This document shows, one piece after another, positions 1 through 11,299 of a stretch of DNA of 64,000 nt; the stretch's first letter is position 1, and the number at the start of each line of letters is the position of its first letter. Under the pieces are notes generated by a model. It was not told the DNA's origin and did not search any database. It saw only the letters and a program-made list of their open reading frames with translations. Source of the stretch: Mesaphorura yosii (lineage: Eukaryota; Arthropoda; Collembola; Poduromorpha; Tullbergiidae); the NCBI GenBank assembly GCA_009869945.1, contig WIXG01000392.1, positions 1 to 64,000 on the forward strand, written 5' to 3'. The translations under genes were made by a program, and so were the position numbers.

Positions 1-117
1 AGTAACAAAAGTAACAGCAGTAACAGTAGCAAAGTTTGGGTCGCTCATACTCTATCGAATTTATTCGTGTTACTCCTTGTAACAATAACGTCTGGCGAAG
101 TAACAGAAGATAATGAG

Positions 118-209
118 GAGTGCTAATGTATTACATGGCAGGGGAGACGGGTCTACAGTTCCAGAGCCAAGTGCTCGTCAACACTGTTAACTATCTCTTG
201 TTGAAATGA
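118..209 (+). CDS. Last exon of a gustatory-receptor-like gene (partial, 5' part outside window)
   Basis: The exon opens after a plausible AG acceptor at about 117 and ends with the tail FQSQVLVNTVNYLLLK and a TGA at 207-209. The tail is closely similar to the C-terminus of the receptor-like gene that ends at 1764 (FQNLVLTNTANYLLLKW), and in insect-type 7TM chemoreceptors this is where the last helix lies. The rest of the gene lies upstream of the window. Identification depends on this short similarity. The acceptor position is inferred, because the frame is closed by a TGA at 114-116. Confidence 0.5.
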
Positions 210-558
210 TAAAACAGTATTCCGGTCTGGGACGCAAGTTTTAAGATGCGTGACATCAAGTCAATAAACATAAAGCAGTCAGTACGCCAATTTGGCCAAT
301 CAACAGTTCAAGGACACGGCTTTCCATCAATTTAAGTGTCTGTTCCAATCCGTGTCGAATCAATTATTTCCAAAGGATTTCGTCAACTGAATACCATACA
401 TATTGGATCGGTTGAACCTTTCCCAATCACACTGATGCACTAAACATGTATTTGTGAATTATTCACGGGTTTTGAACATGCTTGTGTGACTTGAAATTTA
501 GAGACGAGTCCAGCCCTTCGTGCAAGGTCAACGGGACTGTTCGGTTTCTTTTCGTACA

Positions 559-1764
559 ATGTTCTCGCCCAAATTCTGGGTCGATTTTGCAACGCTCATA
601 AATGAAGGTCGGAGGCTTGGCGCCAATTTACAGCAGATTTCGCCGGACACAGAGCTCCTGACCCTTGTCAAGCCAGGGAAGAGGAGGCTTGGCGATGTCA
701 GACAAACGGCTCTTTTTTACTTGGTGGTAGCCTACTTGTGGTGCGACACTGCGTTCCTATCCTGGAAACTTCATTTCACACCGTACTCGAACATTCCTGA
801 CACGGACATCCTCAAGGCTGAGGCGCACAACGTCACACGATGGACAGCCTGTGTCGTAGCTGTCGTATATTGGGTACATCGGGAGTCACTCACGAATCTC
901 ATTAACGTGATGCGAAATTGGAACCTTGACTTGTTGAACTGTATGTCGCGCATCGTTTCTTGAGGTAACCTGAATATTTATGAGTGCAATTCTTATTTAG
1001 TGACAAACGTCCAGAAATCTCGTTTAGCCGTCCAGCGCACTCGTCTCCAGCAATCGGTGTTCTTCTTCTCCTTCTTTGTGACTTTGCAGCCGCTTGCTCC
1101 AACCATCACCTACATTACCGAGCATCCAAGCATTCGGTACTGACACACAGCCAAGTACGGACAACAATACGGCTGGATTCACATTTGCTTTTGGGCCGTG
1201 TGGGAATACGTGCTTTCATTCATGAGCATTTATGTGACCGTGCTTGTTGCGTACGTGTTCGTGATGGTTTCAGCCGTTCTCACATTTTGGTTGAGCATGC
1301 TTGCTTCGCGCCCATCTCTGTTTGGTAACCGAGGTCATGCGCTGTATCGGACTGCGCAAGTGTTCGGTGTCGTATCCAATGACGTGTACCGGAACATGTG
1401 GCATCTTCCTCAACTCCTTCTGCTCCTCTCGCACGTGACCATCAACGCAGCTGTTGTTGGAATGCTTAGTCAAGGAAATGCTATGGCGACTCTTTTCATT
1501 GTGTGTGCAGCCGTGATTCAATGGTTTGAAATGGTCGCTTTTGGTCGGGGCGGCAAAATACACAGTCTTAGCAATGCAATTCGGCAGCAGGGACTAAAAG
1601 TGGCTCGCTTTCGCCGTTTCGCTCTGCAGCGGGCTAGGGCTCGGTCCTACCGGCGCATCGCGGTGGAAGTCGGATCCTTGTACAGCATGAGCGCAAACAC
1701 GGGCATGCAATTCCAGAATCTTGTGTTGACCAACACGGCCAACTATTTGCTGCTTAAATGGTAA
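559..1764 (+). pseudogene. Gustatory-receptor-like 7TM protein with one in-frame TGA
   Basis: Two exons, 559-940 and 1001-1764, joined in phase 1 across a 60-bp GT-AG intron, encode 382 codons including the final stop, the usual size of an arthropod gustatory receptor. Several hydrophobic helices are visible, including segments near 1045-1085, 1180-1290, 1410-1460 and 1480-1530, and the C-terminal segment matches the neighbouring receptor copies. The start ATG at 559 is the first in frame; the ORF could extend with a non-ATG codon to 520. The only defect is a TGA at 1141-1143 (codon 175 of 382). The frame is open on both sides of it and receptor-like through to the end. It is followed by C (TGA-C), a context known to be leaky in eukaryotes. 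It is either a young pseudogene or allele, a read-through gene, or a base error. An AATAAA at 1823-1828 marks the likely 3' end. Confidence 0.6.
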
Positions 1765-2159
1765 AAAATTAATGCGTCTCCATTAAAATCGGGTTCATAA
1801 GTCAATCAAATCATCAATTGTCAATAAAAATTAAATTTTCAAGTGACCTGCGAAGGTCACGTCATATTCACTATTGAAACATGTGTTTTTAGCTCGTTTT
1901 CGACCAAGCCCAAGCCCATTTCAAGTATGGATGCTTTTAATGGATGGACCGTACGTAAAGTGCAGTGTTCAGAGCATGGGAATGGGAATTGATTCAAGTT
2001 CTTTTTCAGGTCACCGGTGATCATCAGCGAAAAGTTTTGCAATGCCATGCCATGCTGCCTGCAGCAGACAACGTAAAAGTACATACAAGACAGAAATTAA
2101 TATTTGGGATTGTAATCAGTTTTAATCAGCAAATTACGATTTCTATAAACAGCAGTTAT

Positions 2160-3406
2160 TTATTCGCCCTTCAGGAAGAGAATTAAGTTGATTGAATTCA
2201 GAACTAAGAAATTATAGCATGGTGGAATTGATTCCCTTGTAAATTCAAACATATTTCTGTGAATTCGTATAGAAATGGGTCTGGCTGCCCTCCATCGAGC
2301 GTGATGTCCCTTCCTCGCCCCTCCTCGTCCTTTTTGCCCCTGTATTACGCCAGAACTGAGAGTATGCAGGCTCGCGAGTTTATCCAACGTCGTGTTCATC
2401 GTTGCAAAGTAGACAATGGCCACAATTGCTGAAAATGTGGACAGAAAATACGCAGAAGTGTTTGCGATCGTTTTTATGAAAGCTGCCGTGAGAATCATTG
2501 AGTTTAAACTCATGAGTATCATGCACGATGTCAGACAAATATCCACGAGTGCCGAATGAGCATGGCGAGTGAGAATTGAGAGCGAATTATAAAGAATCCA
2601 CGATTCGTCTTTATCTCTAGTCCTGGAGATGGTTTCCAAATTCAGCTTAGTAACCACAACATATTTGTCGAGCAAAGCAGCATTGAACAGGATCCCTGCA
2701 GCCGTATTTACGTTCTGAAATGCCTCAAGTACGGCGAGCGTGACTACAAGTGGGTAGTTCGTCACATCTAGCGTTGGGTATTGAGTCAGCATATTTGCTG
2801 GATTCAGAATGGGAGCAATGAGCATCGCCCAAGATACAAGGTACATAATTCTGGCAGCATTCCCGATTAAAAACACGGGTGTCCGACTTTCTTCACGTAT
2901 TCTTGATTCTACAAAGTAAGAATTTAAAGGATGAGCACTTGAAGTAAGGTTTAAAACATTAATTTACCATCAAATCTAGTCTCCATCCGCAAAACGTGGT
3001 TTGCAGTTGTTATAACTTGTTTTCGTCTTATCATATTATTCGCAATAAAGCAGTACATAAGAATAGTTACGGAAAGAAGGTAGAAATGAAGTCCAATTTG
3101 AAGATGAGTCAACGAATTCCAGGTGAGGAAGAAGTAAGACGTGCGTAACAGTCTACAAATGAGGTCTACGGCAATGTTTGTGACCCACAACCATTTGTTG
3201 CCGGAGGTTACGCAAATGGAGGTCGAGTGCTCAGAGCTCCACGTAAATGGCATGCTTTTAACTATGCTACCGTATTCTAAGGCCAAGTCAAGTGTGGATC
3301 GAGCTGATCGGGGCTTCTTCCTTTTTCCCATATGACCCTTTGCAAGAACGGTCAGGTACGCTCGAATTTTGTGAAATATTTGGATAATCCTGACCAATAT
3401 AGTCAT
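2160..3406 (-). CDS. Gustatory-receptor-like seven-helix membrane protein
   Basis: This is a probable chemoreceptor of the insect gustatory/odorant receptor superfamily, acting as a plasma-membrane ligand-gated channel in sensory neurons (family knowledge). Two exons on the minus strand, 3406-2968 and 2908-2160, are joined by a 59-bp GT-AG intron in phase 1 and give 395 residues. About seven hydrophobic segments can be counted. The last (FLVLNSINLILFLKGE) aligns with the tails of the two plus-strand copies in the first 1.8 kb. The start at 3406 (MTILVRII) is the first ATG in the open frame; upstream non-ATG extension is possible. It lies tail-to-tail with the TGA-broken copy. No disabling change is visible, so this is the most intact receptor in the window. 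Confidence 0.6.
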
Positions 3407-3409
3407 GGT

Positions 3410-5021
3410 CTTGAATCGACCGTCCCGACGGTGGTAAACTGCACGAATGTTTTCATCATGTGAATCCGAAAGCACAACCAATCGAATATTACTTGCAAAT
3501 AATGCATAGACTTTCGAAGTCGAGTCATGATATGAATCTTCAGTAATAGTACCTTAAGTAGTAAGAGTTTAATGCTAAATTCCTTCACAATTGCAATTGC
3601 TTTTGCCCTCGAAAAAAAGATGACATTTTTCGTATACTGATTTATCCGTTTCGGAAAGTCACTTTGTGAACATTTTGAGTTGAAAAGAGAACTATGGAAT
3701 CTATAAGTAGCACATCTTGAAAATAAAAATTGATAATTCAATCGAACTTAACACAAGTCCAATTTCTTACTCGGTACGAGAGATGCTACCTATTTCTATC
3801 AAAAAAACTTACACACGCAAAGCTCAGATTTCGAGATTTCCCGCGAGGCCGCCACACAGAGTCAGTCGAAGCGGCCGCCGCTCAGAGTCGGCTACAGCGG
3901 ATAACTTAACCACTGAGTGACAGGATGGCTGGTAATAAAAATATCTCCTACGGGAAAATTACTCCCTTGGTGAGTTTATGACTCGATTCAAAGTACAAAA
4001 CGAGCGAACCGTTGAAAGTTAGCAAGCTGTCAAGGTAACCCATCAAAGTTTTAATATTCGTAATTTTCTGCTAGGCGGTTAATACGAAATTGGTATTAGC
4101 CTGGGCGTTGGGCACGGTCACGACATTAGTCACGAAAATTCGCCCGGTGAAAACGTAGACCATCACGCAGAGTCCGAGCTGCAGTTCGGATTCTCCAACC
4201 CACTCTCCGAGCAGATCCGCTGATGGTTGACAGCCATCGGCAGCCAAGAAGCAAGTATGGAATGCTCTCAGAAATCCGCCCACGCCACCCTTGTTTCTAA
4301 ATCAAACACCGGAGGTCACTTCTGTTCGGCATAATAAAACGCTCCGACGAACCTCTCAAGGCCGCCCCACGACGATGGGAATCAACGCTGTGGCTCGCCA
4401 GCCGTTCTGGTCGTGCCCAGAAGAGAAGCCAGGCAGAGGCATTTCGCGCGGACTCAACATATGAAGAGTTGATCTGAGATGAGTTGAGCTCCATTGAGCT
4501 GATGGAGACAGAAATGCACACAATTTGTTGAGAAAATTCGAAAGGTGTAATTGAGAAGCTTTGAATTACAATTACAAATTACATCGAGCTGTCAGAGTTT
4601 CCAATTACAAATTACACCATGCTGAACCATGTATGGTCCAACTAAAGCCCCACTGCAGCGGCTTCAGGTCACGAACTTCTGCTTATACGTCTTATCAGCT
4701 CTGTGATTGACAAAGACAGCATTTCACAACGCACCAGGAATAGAATAGTAAAGCTGGGAAATCCTTCGCACGTCAAGCTACGCTCAGCTTATTAAATTAA
4801 AAACTAAGCAAGTACCACAAATACAATGCTAATCACAAGAGAACAGCTATACTTTTCTTATCAGCTTATAACAACTAGAGTGGTTGCACGACTGCGTTCC
4901 AGCCAATTTCGTACGTGAAATGATGTCATTCTTCGCAGTTTACAGATTTCAACGTGTGTTTACCAGGGAATTGTTGGCCAGTCGAGAACCTGAATGAATT
5001 TGAGACAAGCAGAGCTCAAAA
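3410..5021. other. Intergenic stretch, no supported gene
   Basis: Between the receptor cluster and the XK-related gene I see only short AT-rich ORFs. A minus-strand ORF at 4071-4283 has a hydrophobic middle but no recognisable family and no convincing splice partners. The sequence around 4540-4620 contains short near-repeats of the type TTACAATTACAAATTACA. Confidence 0.5.
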
Positions 5022-6509
5022 ATGGATCCACCTCTCAGACTACCTCGTATTGTGTCAGTCCAAGTCATTTCCAAGGAAAAAGGGAAGTACAACGACGACA
5101 AACACAGCCTGAGGAATAATTCGGAAGCTGGATCAGACGAACCGCCGCTCGACCGAGCCCAAAAGCACGATTGCGGAACTAAATCAATCGCCTGGCCTTT
5201 GTTTAGCTTCCTGGCGTCGGCAGCGGATGTGGTTGTTATTCTCTACCTCGCCTACACGCATTTCGTCCATAGCCACGACATTCTTGGATGGCTGATGCTC
5301 CTCCCAATTCTCCTCAATTTTATCGGGATCTTTGCATTCCTCTCAAAGTACAAGTGAATTAAATTCGTATTTGGCGACTAAATTCACTAAAAGGCATGAT
5401 ATTCTTGTAGTGAAGTGGAAAGGAAAGAATTTGAAACGCTTGGAGGCCAGAAATTGTGGAAGCACTTCATGGTCTTCCCCGTTATTGGCCCAACCATAAG
5501 GTAAGCTCAAATCTAAGTTGCTCAGACACGTTCAGACAGCTTTAGGCATGTTTTCTGTTGCCGCAGCTCCCTCCGTCTCTTCGTCTATGCCCTGCAAGAG
5601 AAGAACTCTGAAAAATTCGAACGTCTCGAATCGCTCCTCACAAAGATGAAACAGTACGAATCCTTCTTCCGTGCCGCCCCCGAAGCTCTCGTGCAGATCA
5701 CTTTCCAAATAGTGTCCTGGCAAACCATGGCATTCATGAGCATTGATGTTTGGAGTTCGGTGTGCATCGCCCTTTCTATCTTTGCCCTTGCAGAGTCCAA
5801 CATTTACGCGCCGATCCTCCCCGCGTACTACCGACTCTTTAATTATACCGAGGAGAAGGGCGCCTGGAGGGTCGAAGACGTTTCCGTGCCTTGGAGAGCG
5901 GCGTTGTTCACATTCAATTTTCTGTCATTCGCCTCCAGACTGTTTGCTGATGCAGTTTTCAGGGCCACGGCCTGTTTCTACTTTATGGACTACGCTGAGG
6001 GGATCGACTACGCTGAAGTCATCGCCATTTCATTCGTTCTCCATTTTCTCGGGCGAGGCGTCCTCCACGCGGTTGGACAAATTGTGGGAAACTGCTTCGA
6101 GAAGCCGTCTACCTTCTCGCCACCTGTTTGGGAGGCTCCGGCTCAAGCAAATGGGAAGCCACCACGCACGAAGAGAACCAGGAAGTACGTCCCCGTCCAA
6201 GAGGACATGACGGGCGTGTACGGCGCCTTCACGTACTCCTGGCGTGCTCTCTTCATGTCCTTCGACTTCCAGCACTGGAAATCCAACCTCGTTTTTCTTT
6301 GGTTCTTCATAGAGAATTGCCTGTTGCTCGGCTGGTCACTTCTCATCATTAATCTGATCGAGTACGATTTGCCAAACAAAGGCGTGTATTACGCGTACGT
6401 GTCACTTGCCTGTGTGTCGATGGTGATTGCAATATGTTTGAAGTATGTTCTGCTGAGGTATTGGAGAAGGCAGCAAGAGAGGAGGGCGAGTATCTTCCCA
6501 GAAATCTGA
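5022..6509 (+). CDS. XK-related protein (Xkr/CED-8 family), multi-pass membrane protein
   Basis: Three exons, 5022-5353, 5411-5500 and 5567-6509, are all phase-consistent with GT-AG introns and encode 454 residues, the normal size for XK-related proteins. The family includes the caspase-activated phosphatidylserine scramblases Xkr8 and CED-8 and several members of unknown activity. The protein shows a charged N-terminal region of about 55 residues, a first helix pair, then a conserved block around YESFFRAAPEALVQITFQI and five or more further hydrophobic helices, ending in a basic tail. The ATG at 5022 is preceded by in-frame stops. A poly(A) signal AATAAA lies at 6589-6594. Family assignment is firm from the APEALVQ-type block; which XKR subtype it is cannot be told. 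I see no obvious DxxD caspase site near the C-terminus. Confidence 0.82.
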
Positions 6510-6599
6510 TTCACTCATTTTATAAAAAGGAAAAAAAATACTTCATTGTCTACCAGAAATGTTATTCAATTTCGTAACTGACCACCACAATAAAGATGG

Positions 6600-8580
6600 A
6601 TTGAACACGTTGTCCATCGATTACGCTCCTAAGGCTTCACTTCTCCGCAACTCATGCACTGCAGGTTTCCTTCACCTCTGACATATAACCTTCCTCAGAG
6701 TTGAATGAGCCGTCCTAGTGTAGGATGTAGAGAGGAGAAATCAAAAACTGCAGCCTCTTGCCAGTGCAGCGTTACAAAAAGAAAACAAATAGTCGAGTGG
6801 GGGTTCGGCGAAAGTCGTCTTCACGATCGCCTAGGCAGCGTACGCTGGAAGCGGAGCTGGAGCGGGAGCGACAACCTGGACGACGCGCTGCTGGAGGAAT
6901 TGAGGTGGTGCGGCTGGAGCCGGGACCAACTGAGGAATAAAGCGTACTGTGGCGCGTACTGTACTGCGACCGGAGCAGGGGCTTTACAACGTGCGGCTGA
7001 GGAACAGAGTCAGACAAATGACTGTGTGCGCTGTGAGCCGCGAACAGTCACCAAAGCTCTTCGCAAAAAAAATGTAAAGCCCCTTGATTCTCAACCAATT
7101 TTTTTTACAAGTTCAATGGCTCTCTGAAACTGAAGAATTGTGGTCACTACACCCGGAACTTCGGAAGTCTGAGCCTGCCCAGTTTAACCCAGCCCAGATG
7201 GAGTTAAAGGAAAAGCAGTCACTGATGGCCGAAACAACTTGAATGGGGTTGCGTGAGAGTTCCTGGTCTTGTCGGATATTGGAATGGGAGCTTTTCAAGA
7301 TTAGATGCAGCCACAATGTTGAGCACGCCTCGGTGTAAGAGGGTAAAGCCGCTGGGTAGAGAGGGTCAGGGCCTCCAGGGCTGAATCCCACCATAGCCGG
7401 AGGGTGCCCAGTGTTCTCTCTTACCCACTCTACTTGATTATATAGGAGGTAAACAAATGATTTTTCTCCATCATTGGCAAGCACCGCCTGGTGTGTGTTG
7501 CGTGCATTAAAGGGGTCAGACGACGGTGCCACGTTTAGCCAAGTACGTTAGCCTGAATTGGAGCTGGTAGTAGAGCCAAGCGACCTGTGCGACACGACAC
7601 AACTGAAGGCTGTCAGTGCTTGTGCGATAGTAAAGCGATCCTTGTCCATCTTGGATGTAAGCGTCAGCAAGGAAAATGAAATTGAGGGCAAGTCGATGCC
7701 ACTACCGTCGCATGAACCGAAACTCCGGGCCCAACCCCAGAATTTCGCTTTCGGTCACGCGAGCAATGTCATGTGGCGCCCCAAACATTGTAAATGGAGT
7801 CAGCAAGAGAACCGAGTTTAAACTCAAGTGAAGTCAGTGTTTTAGCACCGACTTTGACTGAGAATCGGAAATAAATGCTACCCAGCGAACCAGTTGACCT
7901 TCAACTTGAGTGGGTTGTGCGCTGTTCAGGTGAGTCGATGCGCGCACTGGTAGGTATGCTATCCTGCTGGGTAGGGGTGTAAATCCTCCAGGTGGTTCCA
8001 GAAAGTTGTGTATGGCTTGTAGACAGTTTCGATTGTGGGTCCTCTGCAATCGGCAGCGAGATCCAGCTGTTATGTGGCAACTCGGAGACGAAATAAATGT
8101 CACGAACTGATCACTGACTGACAAGTTACCTTACGGCAGCAATGCTTTGTGTGTGGAGACTTTCTCGACGGTGGCTGTCTTGGGCTTCGACAGCGGAACG
8201 GGGAGGGGGACCGTGGACGGAACTCAGCCGGAAATACGCTGTACAGGTTCTTGATCACCCAGCCTACCGCACTCCTCAAACTTGGCTGGTTGCTACTGAC
8301 GGACCCCGGAACCACATTACCATAAATTAGCGTGAAGTAATAATGTGGTATATTTAAACACAAACACTATATTATATAACACATTATACAGAGTGCTATG
8401 ACAAACCAACATTCAACTGAAGATTCTCGATTAACCGGCACAAATTAATAAATGAATATAAAATTTCGAATTTAATTACTCTGATTTTATTTATAATTAT
8501 TCAACAAGCAAAAACAGAAATTTAGAAATTCAGATATTGATGCATGACAATAGAACTGCATTCAGATTTCAGGATGAAGT
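6600..8580. other. 2-kb stretch without a supported gene
   Basis: Several short ORFs occur on both strands, for example 6705-7127 on plus and 7113-7532 on minus, but they have low-complexity Arg/Ser composition or no protein-like pattern. None has good splice sites linking it to another. The composition is more GC-rich at 6700-7000 than around it. No RNA gene or transposon end was recognised. Confidence 0.5.
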
Positions 8581-8590
8581 TGTTGAGTTC

Positions 8591-9052
8591 TCAGGCATTC
8601 TGCTTCTCGACCCAAGCGACTGCTTCGTCAATGCTGACCTTCCCGTCCTGATTGACGTCCGCCTCTTTGATGAAATCGTTGTACGATGCCTTCAAGCCGG
8701 GGTGATGTGCATTGAAGATTTTGAAGAACAATTCAAAGTCTTCCTTCTGGATGTACCCATCAACATTTCGGTCACATGCAGTGATAAACTCGCGGAACCA
8801 CGGGCCAGTAGTGTGCGACTTGACTCCGATGTTTGTCCCAAGCTCGTAATGAGCTCTGCCTCCGTGGTGCTCATCCCAGTACTCTTGATAAGCCTTCAAT
8901 TGCTCGGGAGTTCGATCCCACCCCAACTTCTTGCACAGTTCCGGGATGTCCGACGAAGCGATGGTGCCGTCAGGTTTATATGAGGGCAGCGATGGGAAAA
9001 TGTTGTCCCGAACATTCTTGACGTCTTCTTCCGTGAAAACCCGTGTTGTCAT
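8591..9052 (-). CDS. Sarcoplasmic calcium-binding protein-like EF-hand protein
   Basis: A single coding exon gives 153 residues, from the ATG at 9052 to the TGA just before 8591. Two canonical EF-hand loops are visible: DRNVDGYIQKED (about residues 92-103) and DVNQDGKVSIDE (about 131-142), each with Asp/Asn at positions 1, 3 and 5, Gly at 6 and an acidic residue at 12. The N-terminal half has the degenerate loop expected of invertebrate sarcoplasmic calcium-binding proteins, which buffer cytosolic Ca2+ in muscle; calexcitin-type proteins are the alternative. A 65-bp intron (9061-9125, minus-strand GTAAAA...CACAG) sits in the 5' UTR immediately before the start codon. A TATA box lies upstream on the minus strand. 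Confidence 0.75.
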   Translation of the reverse strand: MTTRVFTEEDVKNVRDNIFPSLPSYKPDGTIASSDIPELCKKLGWDRTPEQLKAYQEYWDEHHGGRAHYELGTNIGVKSHTTGPWFREFITACDRNVDGYIQKEDFELFFKIFNAHHPGLKASYNDFIKEADVNQDGKVSIDEAVAWVEKQNA

Positions 9053-9193
9053 TGTTGAATCTGTGTGAACAATTTAATGGTTAATGGTCAATAACTCAAT
9101 AAGAGCTTCTAGATGGAGTTTTTACCTGATCTAGTCAGAGCAGCTTCAAAGTACAGAAGTTGAAATATGACATGGATTGGTTTGGGCTTCTCA

Positions 9194-9201
9194 TATTTAT
9201 A
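9194..9201 (-). promoter_or_regulatory. TATA box of the EF-hand gene
   Basis: Read on the minus strand this is TATAAATA. It sits about 70-75 bp upstream of the 5' UTR intron donor at 9125, leaving room for a short first exon. A TATA promoter fits a highly expressed muscle-type gene. The transcription start is not determined. Confidence 0.5.
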
Positions 9202-10105
9202 CCCAAACACATCACAGCTAAAGTATTTTACCAGGCCAATATTTAATATTGTTTAGTCCTTGGAATTATTAGAAACGAACAAGAAAACCAGATTATGATA
9301 AAATACCAACCAATCAGAAAGGGAGAAAATGAGTCTGACGTGCCGTTTTGGCCTATGGAGTTTCATTGCATCACTTTGGTGGTGACTGATTGTGGTCGCG
9401 AGATTGTGGGTTAAATTAAAGGTCTGGAAAACCACTACGACCTCGCCTAACCGCAACGTATGATATTCGTTTATTCAACTTTTAATTGAAGCTAGATAGG
9501 TGTTGGTTGGCGGCGAGCAGAGCTGATAAGATTGATGGTCGGCGAATCGTTTAGGGGCGCCTAAATGCATGACTGATCTGTGCTTGGTGCTGATCCTGCT
9601 AGCAATGATAGATGAATGACAATTGCTGGACTAATGACAATAGCAACACAAGACACACGGGAGAGGAGAGAAGAACCGAGCCTAAACTTTGATCACATAT
9701 CTCACAGTGATTATTTATTAGCAATTAGATACCTCAATTGGATACAATCTTAGCAGTCTGGTCCGTCTCTCGGTCTGTCGGACAGAGTGAGGTCTGTTTG
9801 TTTGTTCCAATGTTACGATGTGAACACATTTGTTAGGGCGCACAATATTTGATATTTATTAACGGCAAGCAATACCTAAATTTTTAGGATTCAATTACAT
9901 TGCTTGGAGAAACTTTCATTGAAGGTGCTTATGCTCGGAAGCTTTCCACCGACCTCGCAAACGTTTGCGGCCATATTAGCCAGCTCGACTATTCTCGACC
10001 GGTCGCAGGAGTTGCGGGTGGGTACGACCGCCCGCAAGTTTGCAGCCTCTGTTAGACGCTTGCGTCCGTTCGAGAATTCTGACGCTCGCAAGCGATGACT
10101 TGTAG

Positions 10106-10833
10106 TGTAACTCAAAGAATCCATGGATATCAAGCGCCAGCACGGGAAGGCGCACAACGCCCGCGCCCGTGATAGAAGTAGCCTCGCTCCTCCCGAACCC
10201 CCTCGACGACGTCAGCCGTTTCTTCATGGTCATCGAATTCCTCGACGAGAACAAGTGCCTCCAGAAATTCGTGTGCAACGTCCACTTGCGGGCGAAATCC
10301 CTGTTACCAGAGCGAATGGTGAAGGACGGAGGTGAAATGTCGGCTTTTGAGTCGTCCATCGTGGTTGCCTTCAAGTAAGTTTCGTATCAGCAACGCAATC
10401 GCAATCGCTGGTTTTCTGATAAGTGAATGCCTTTTGCATGATTCTAGACACGTTCATGCCCATGGATGACGAGAGCTACAAGGGCTACCGCGACACGGCG
10501 CCGATTGGCACGAATGAAACACTCTGCACGTCGCAGTACAGTTCCTGTTCCTACACGGTGGCTGGCATCATCGAGAAGAACAAGCTCGAGACTCAGGCCA
10601 GTCTTGCGACAGCGAAGGCGAGCGCAAGCGCGAAGGCCGTGAAGGCAGTGACGACGAGAGCGACGACGGAGAAGCCGGCCATCAAGAAGGCGGCCAAGAA
10701 CAAGAAGAGGGCCAAGGCGCCCCGGACGGCGACCACCATCACGGCCACGAACGAGCCATTCACATCGACAAAATACGAGTACTTCGACGATGTGCCCGAC
10801 ACGGAAGCGTCAGCAGCCGCCGCCGAAGCTTAA
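10106..10833 (+). CDS. Probable secreted cysteine-bearing orphan with Lys/Ala-rich tail; splice frame unresolved
   Basis: One coding block at 10106-10374 contains the protein-like run FFMVIEFLDENKCLQKFVC and ends at a strong donor (GTAAGT at 10375). A second block at 10448-10833 follows a TTCTAG acceptor and reads on through YKGYRDTAPIG and a CTSQYSSC pair of cysteines, then a Lys/Ala/Thr-rich low-complexity tail and an acidic end. The spacing of cysteines and aromatic residues resembles many small secreted arthropod proteins of unknown function. The two blocks clearly belong together, but the best splice sites leave them one base out of phase: the first block ends in phase 2 and the second needs phase 1. 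The first exon with any signal peptide was not found. This is a possible frameshift, an assembly indel or an unusual splice. Confidence 0.4.
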
Positions 10834-10928
10834 TTTTTCCTGTTTCTGTTCCTTTTAAGCTAATTTGAGTAAATAATTGCACGAGTAATGGCGAATAGCG
10901 AATACATTCGGAATTTGCAAGCCTGTAC

Positions 10929-11262
10929 TTAGAAAATGCTATACATTATGAACCGATGCCTTCTCTTGTTCTCCAGCACGCTCGTGCGCTGAGACGTGTA
11001 ACAAGCAGTGCATAAATCGTAGTTCTTGCAGTTCTTGCAATGAACCCAGAGTTTGAACGATGTTTCGTAGCACCCGTTGCAGATGGCGCTGTTCGGGTAA
11101 TCCTTGCCCATGTACTTTACGGGCGTCTTGTCCTCGTTCGATTCGTCGTACATGTTGCCGTCGTAGTACCAGAACGTTGGTCTTGGCTTTGGTCTTGGAG
11201 TGTTTGTGGGTTTGGCGTAAGTGTTTCTAGATGCGCATTTGGCAGCACCAAAACACCACCTG
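10929..11262 (-). CDS. ZZ-type zinc-finger protein, last exon
   Basis: The minus-strand exon begins after a pyrimidine-rich acceptor (TTCCCCCCAG, near 11263) and ends at TAA 10929-10931. It carries a ZZ zinc finger: ICNGCYETSFKLWVHCKNC followed by YDLCTACY and a C-terminal His, the cross-brace Cys/His pattern that binds two Zn ions and usually docks histone tails or N-degrons (family knowledge). Before the finger is a Pro/Lys-rich linker and a short Trp-Cys segment with two more cysteines. Upstream exons could not be joined in frame; a plausible first exon lies at about 11301-11519 on the minus strand, but its phase does not fit. Function beyond the domain is not predictable. Confidence 0.6.
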
Positions 11263-11299
11263 CTGGGGGGAACTCAATCGAGCTTGGCGAAGCGCCTCT

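Noticed and set aside
4071..4283. Minus-strand 70-codon ORF with hydrophobic end near the receptor cluster
   Set aside because: It does not align with the receptor tails and lacks splice partners, so it is not called a receptor.
6705..7127. 140-codon plus-strand ORF
   Set aside because: The Arg/Trp/Cys-rich composition, overlapping ORFs in other frames and the lack of any conserved motif suggest chance in a GC-rich patch.
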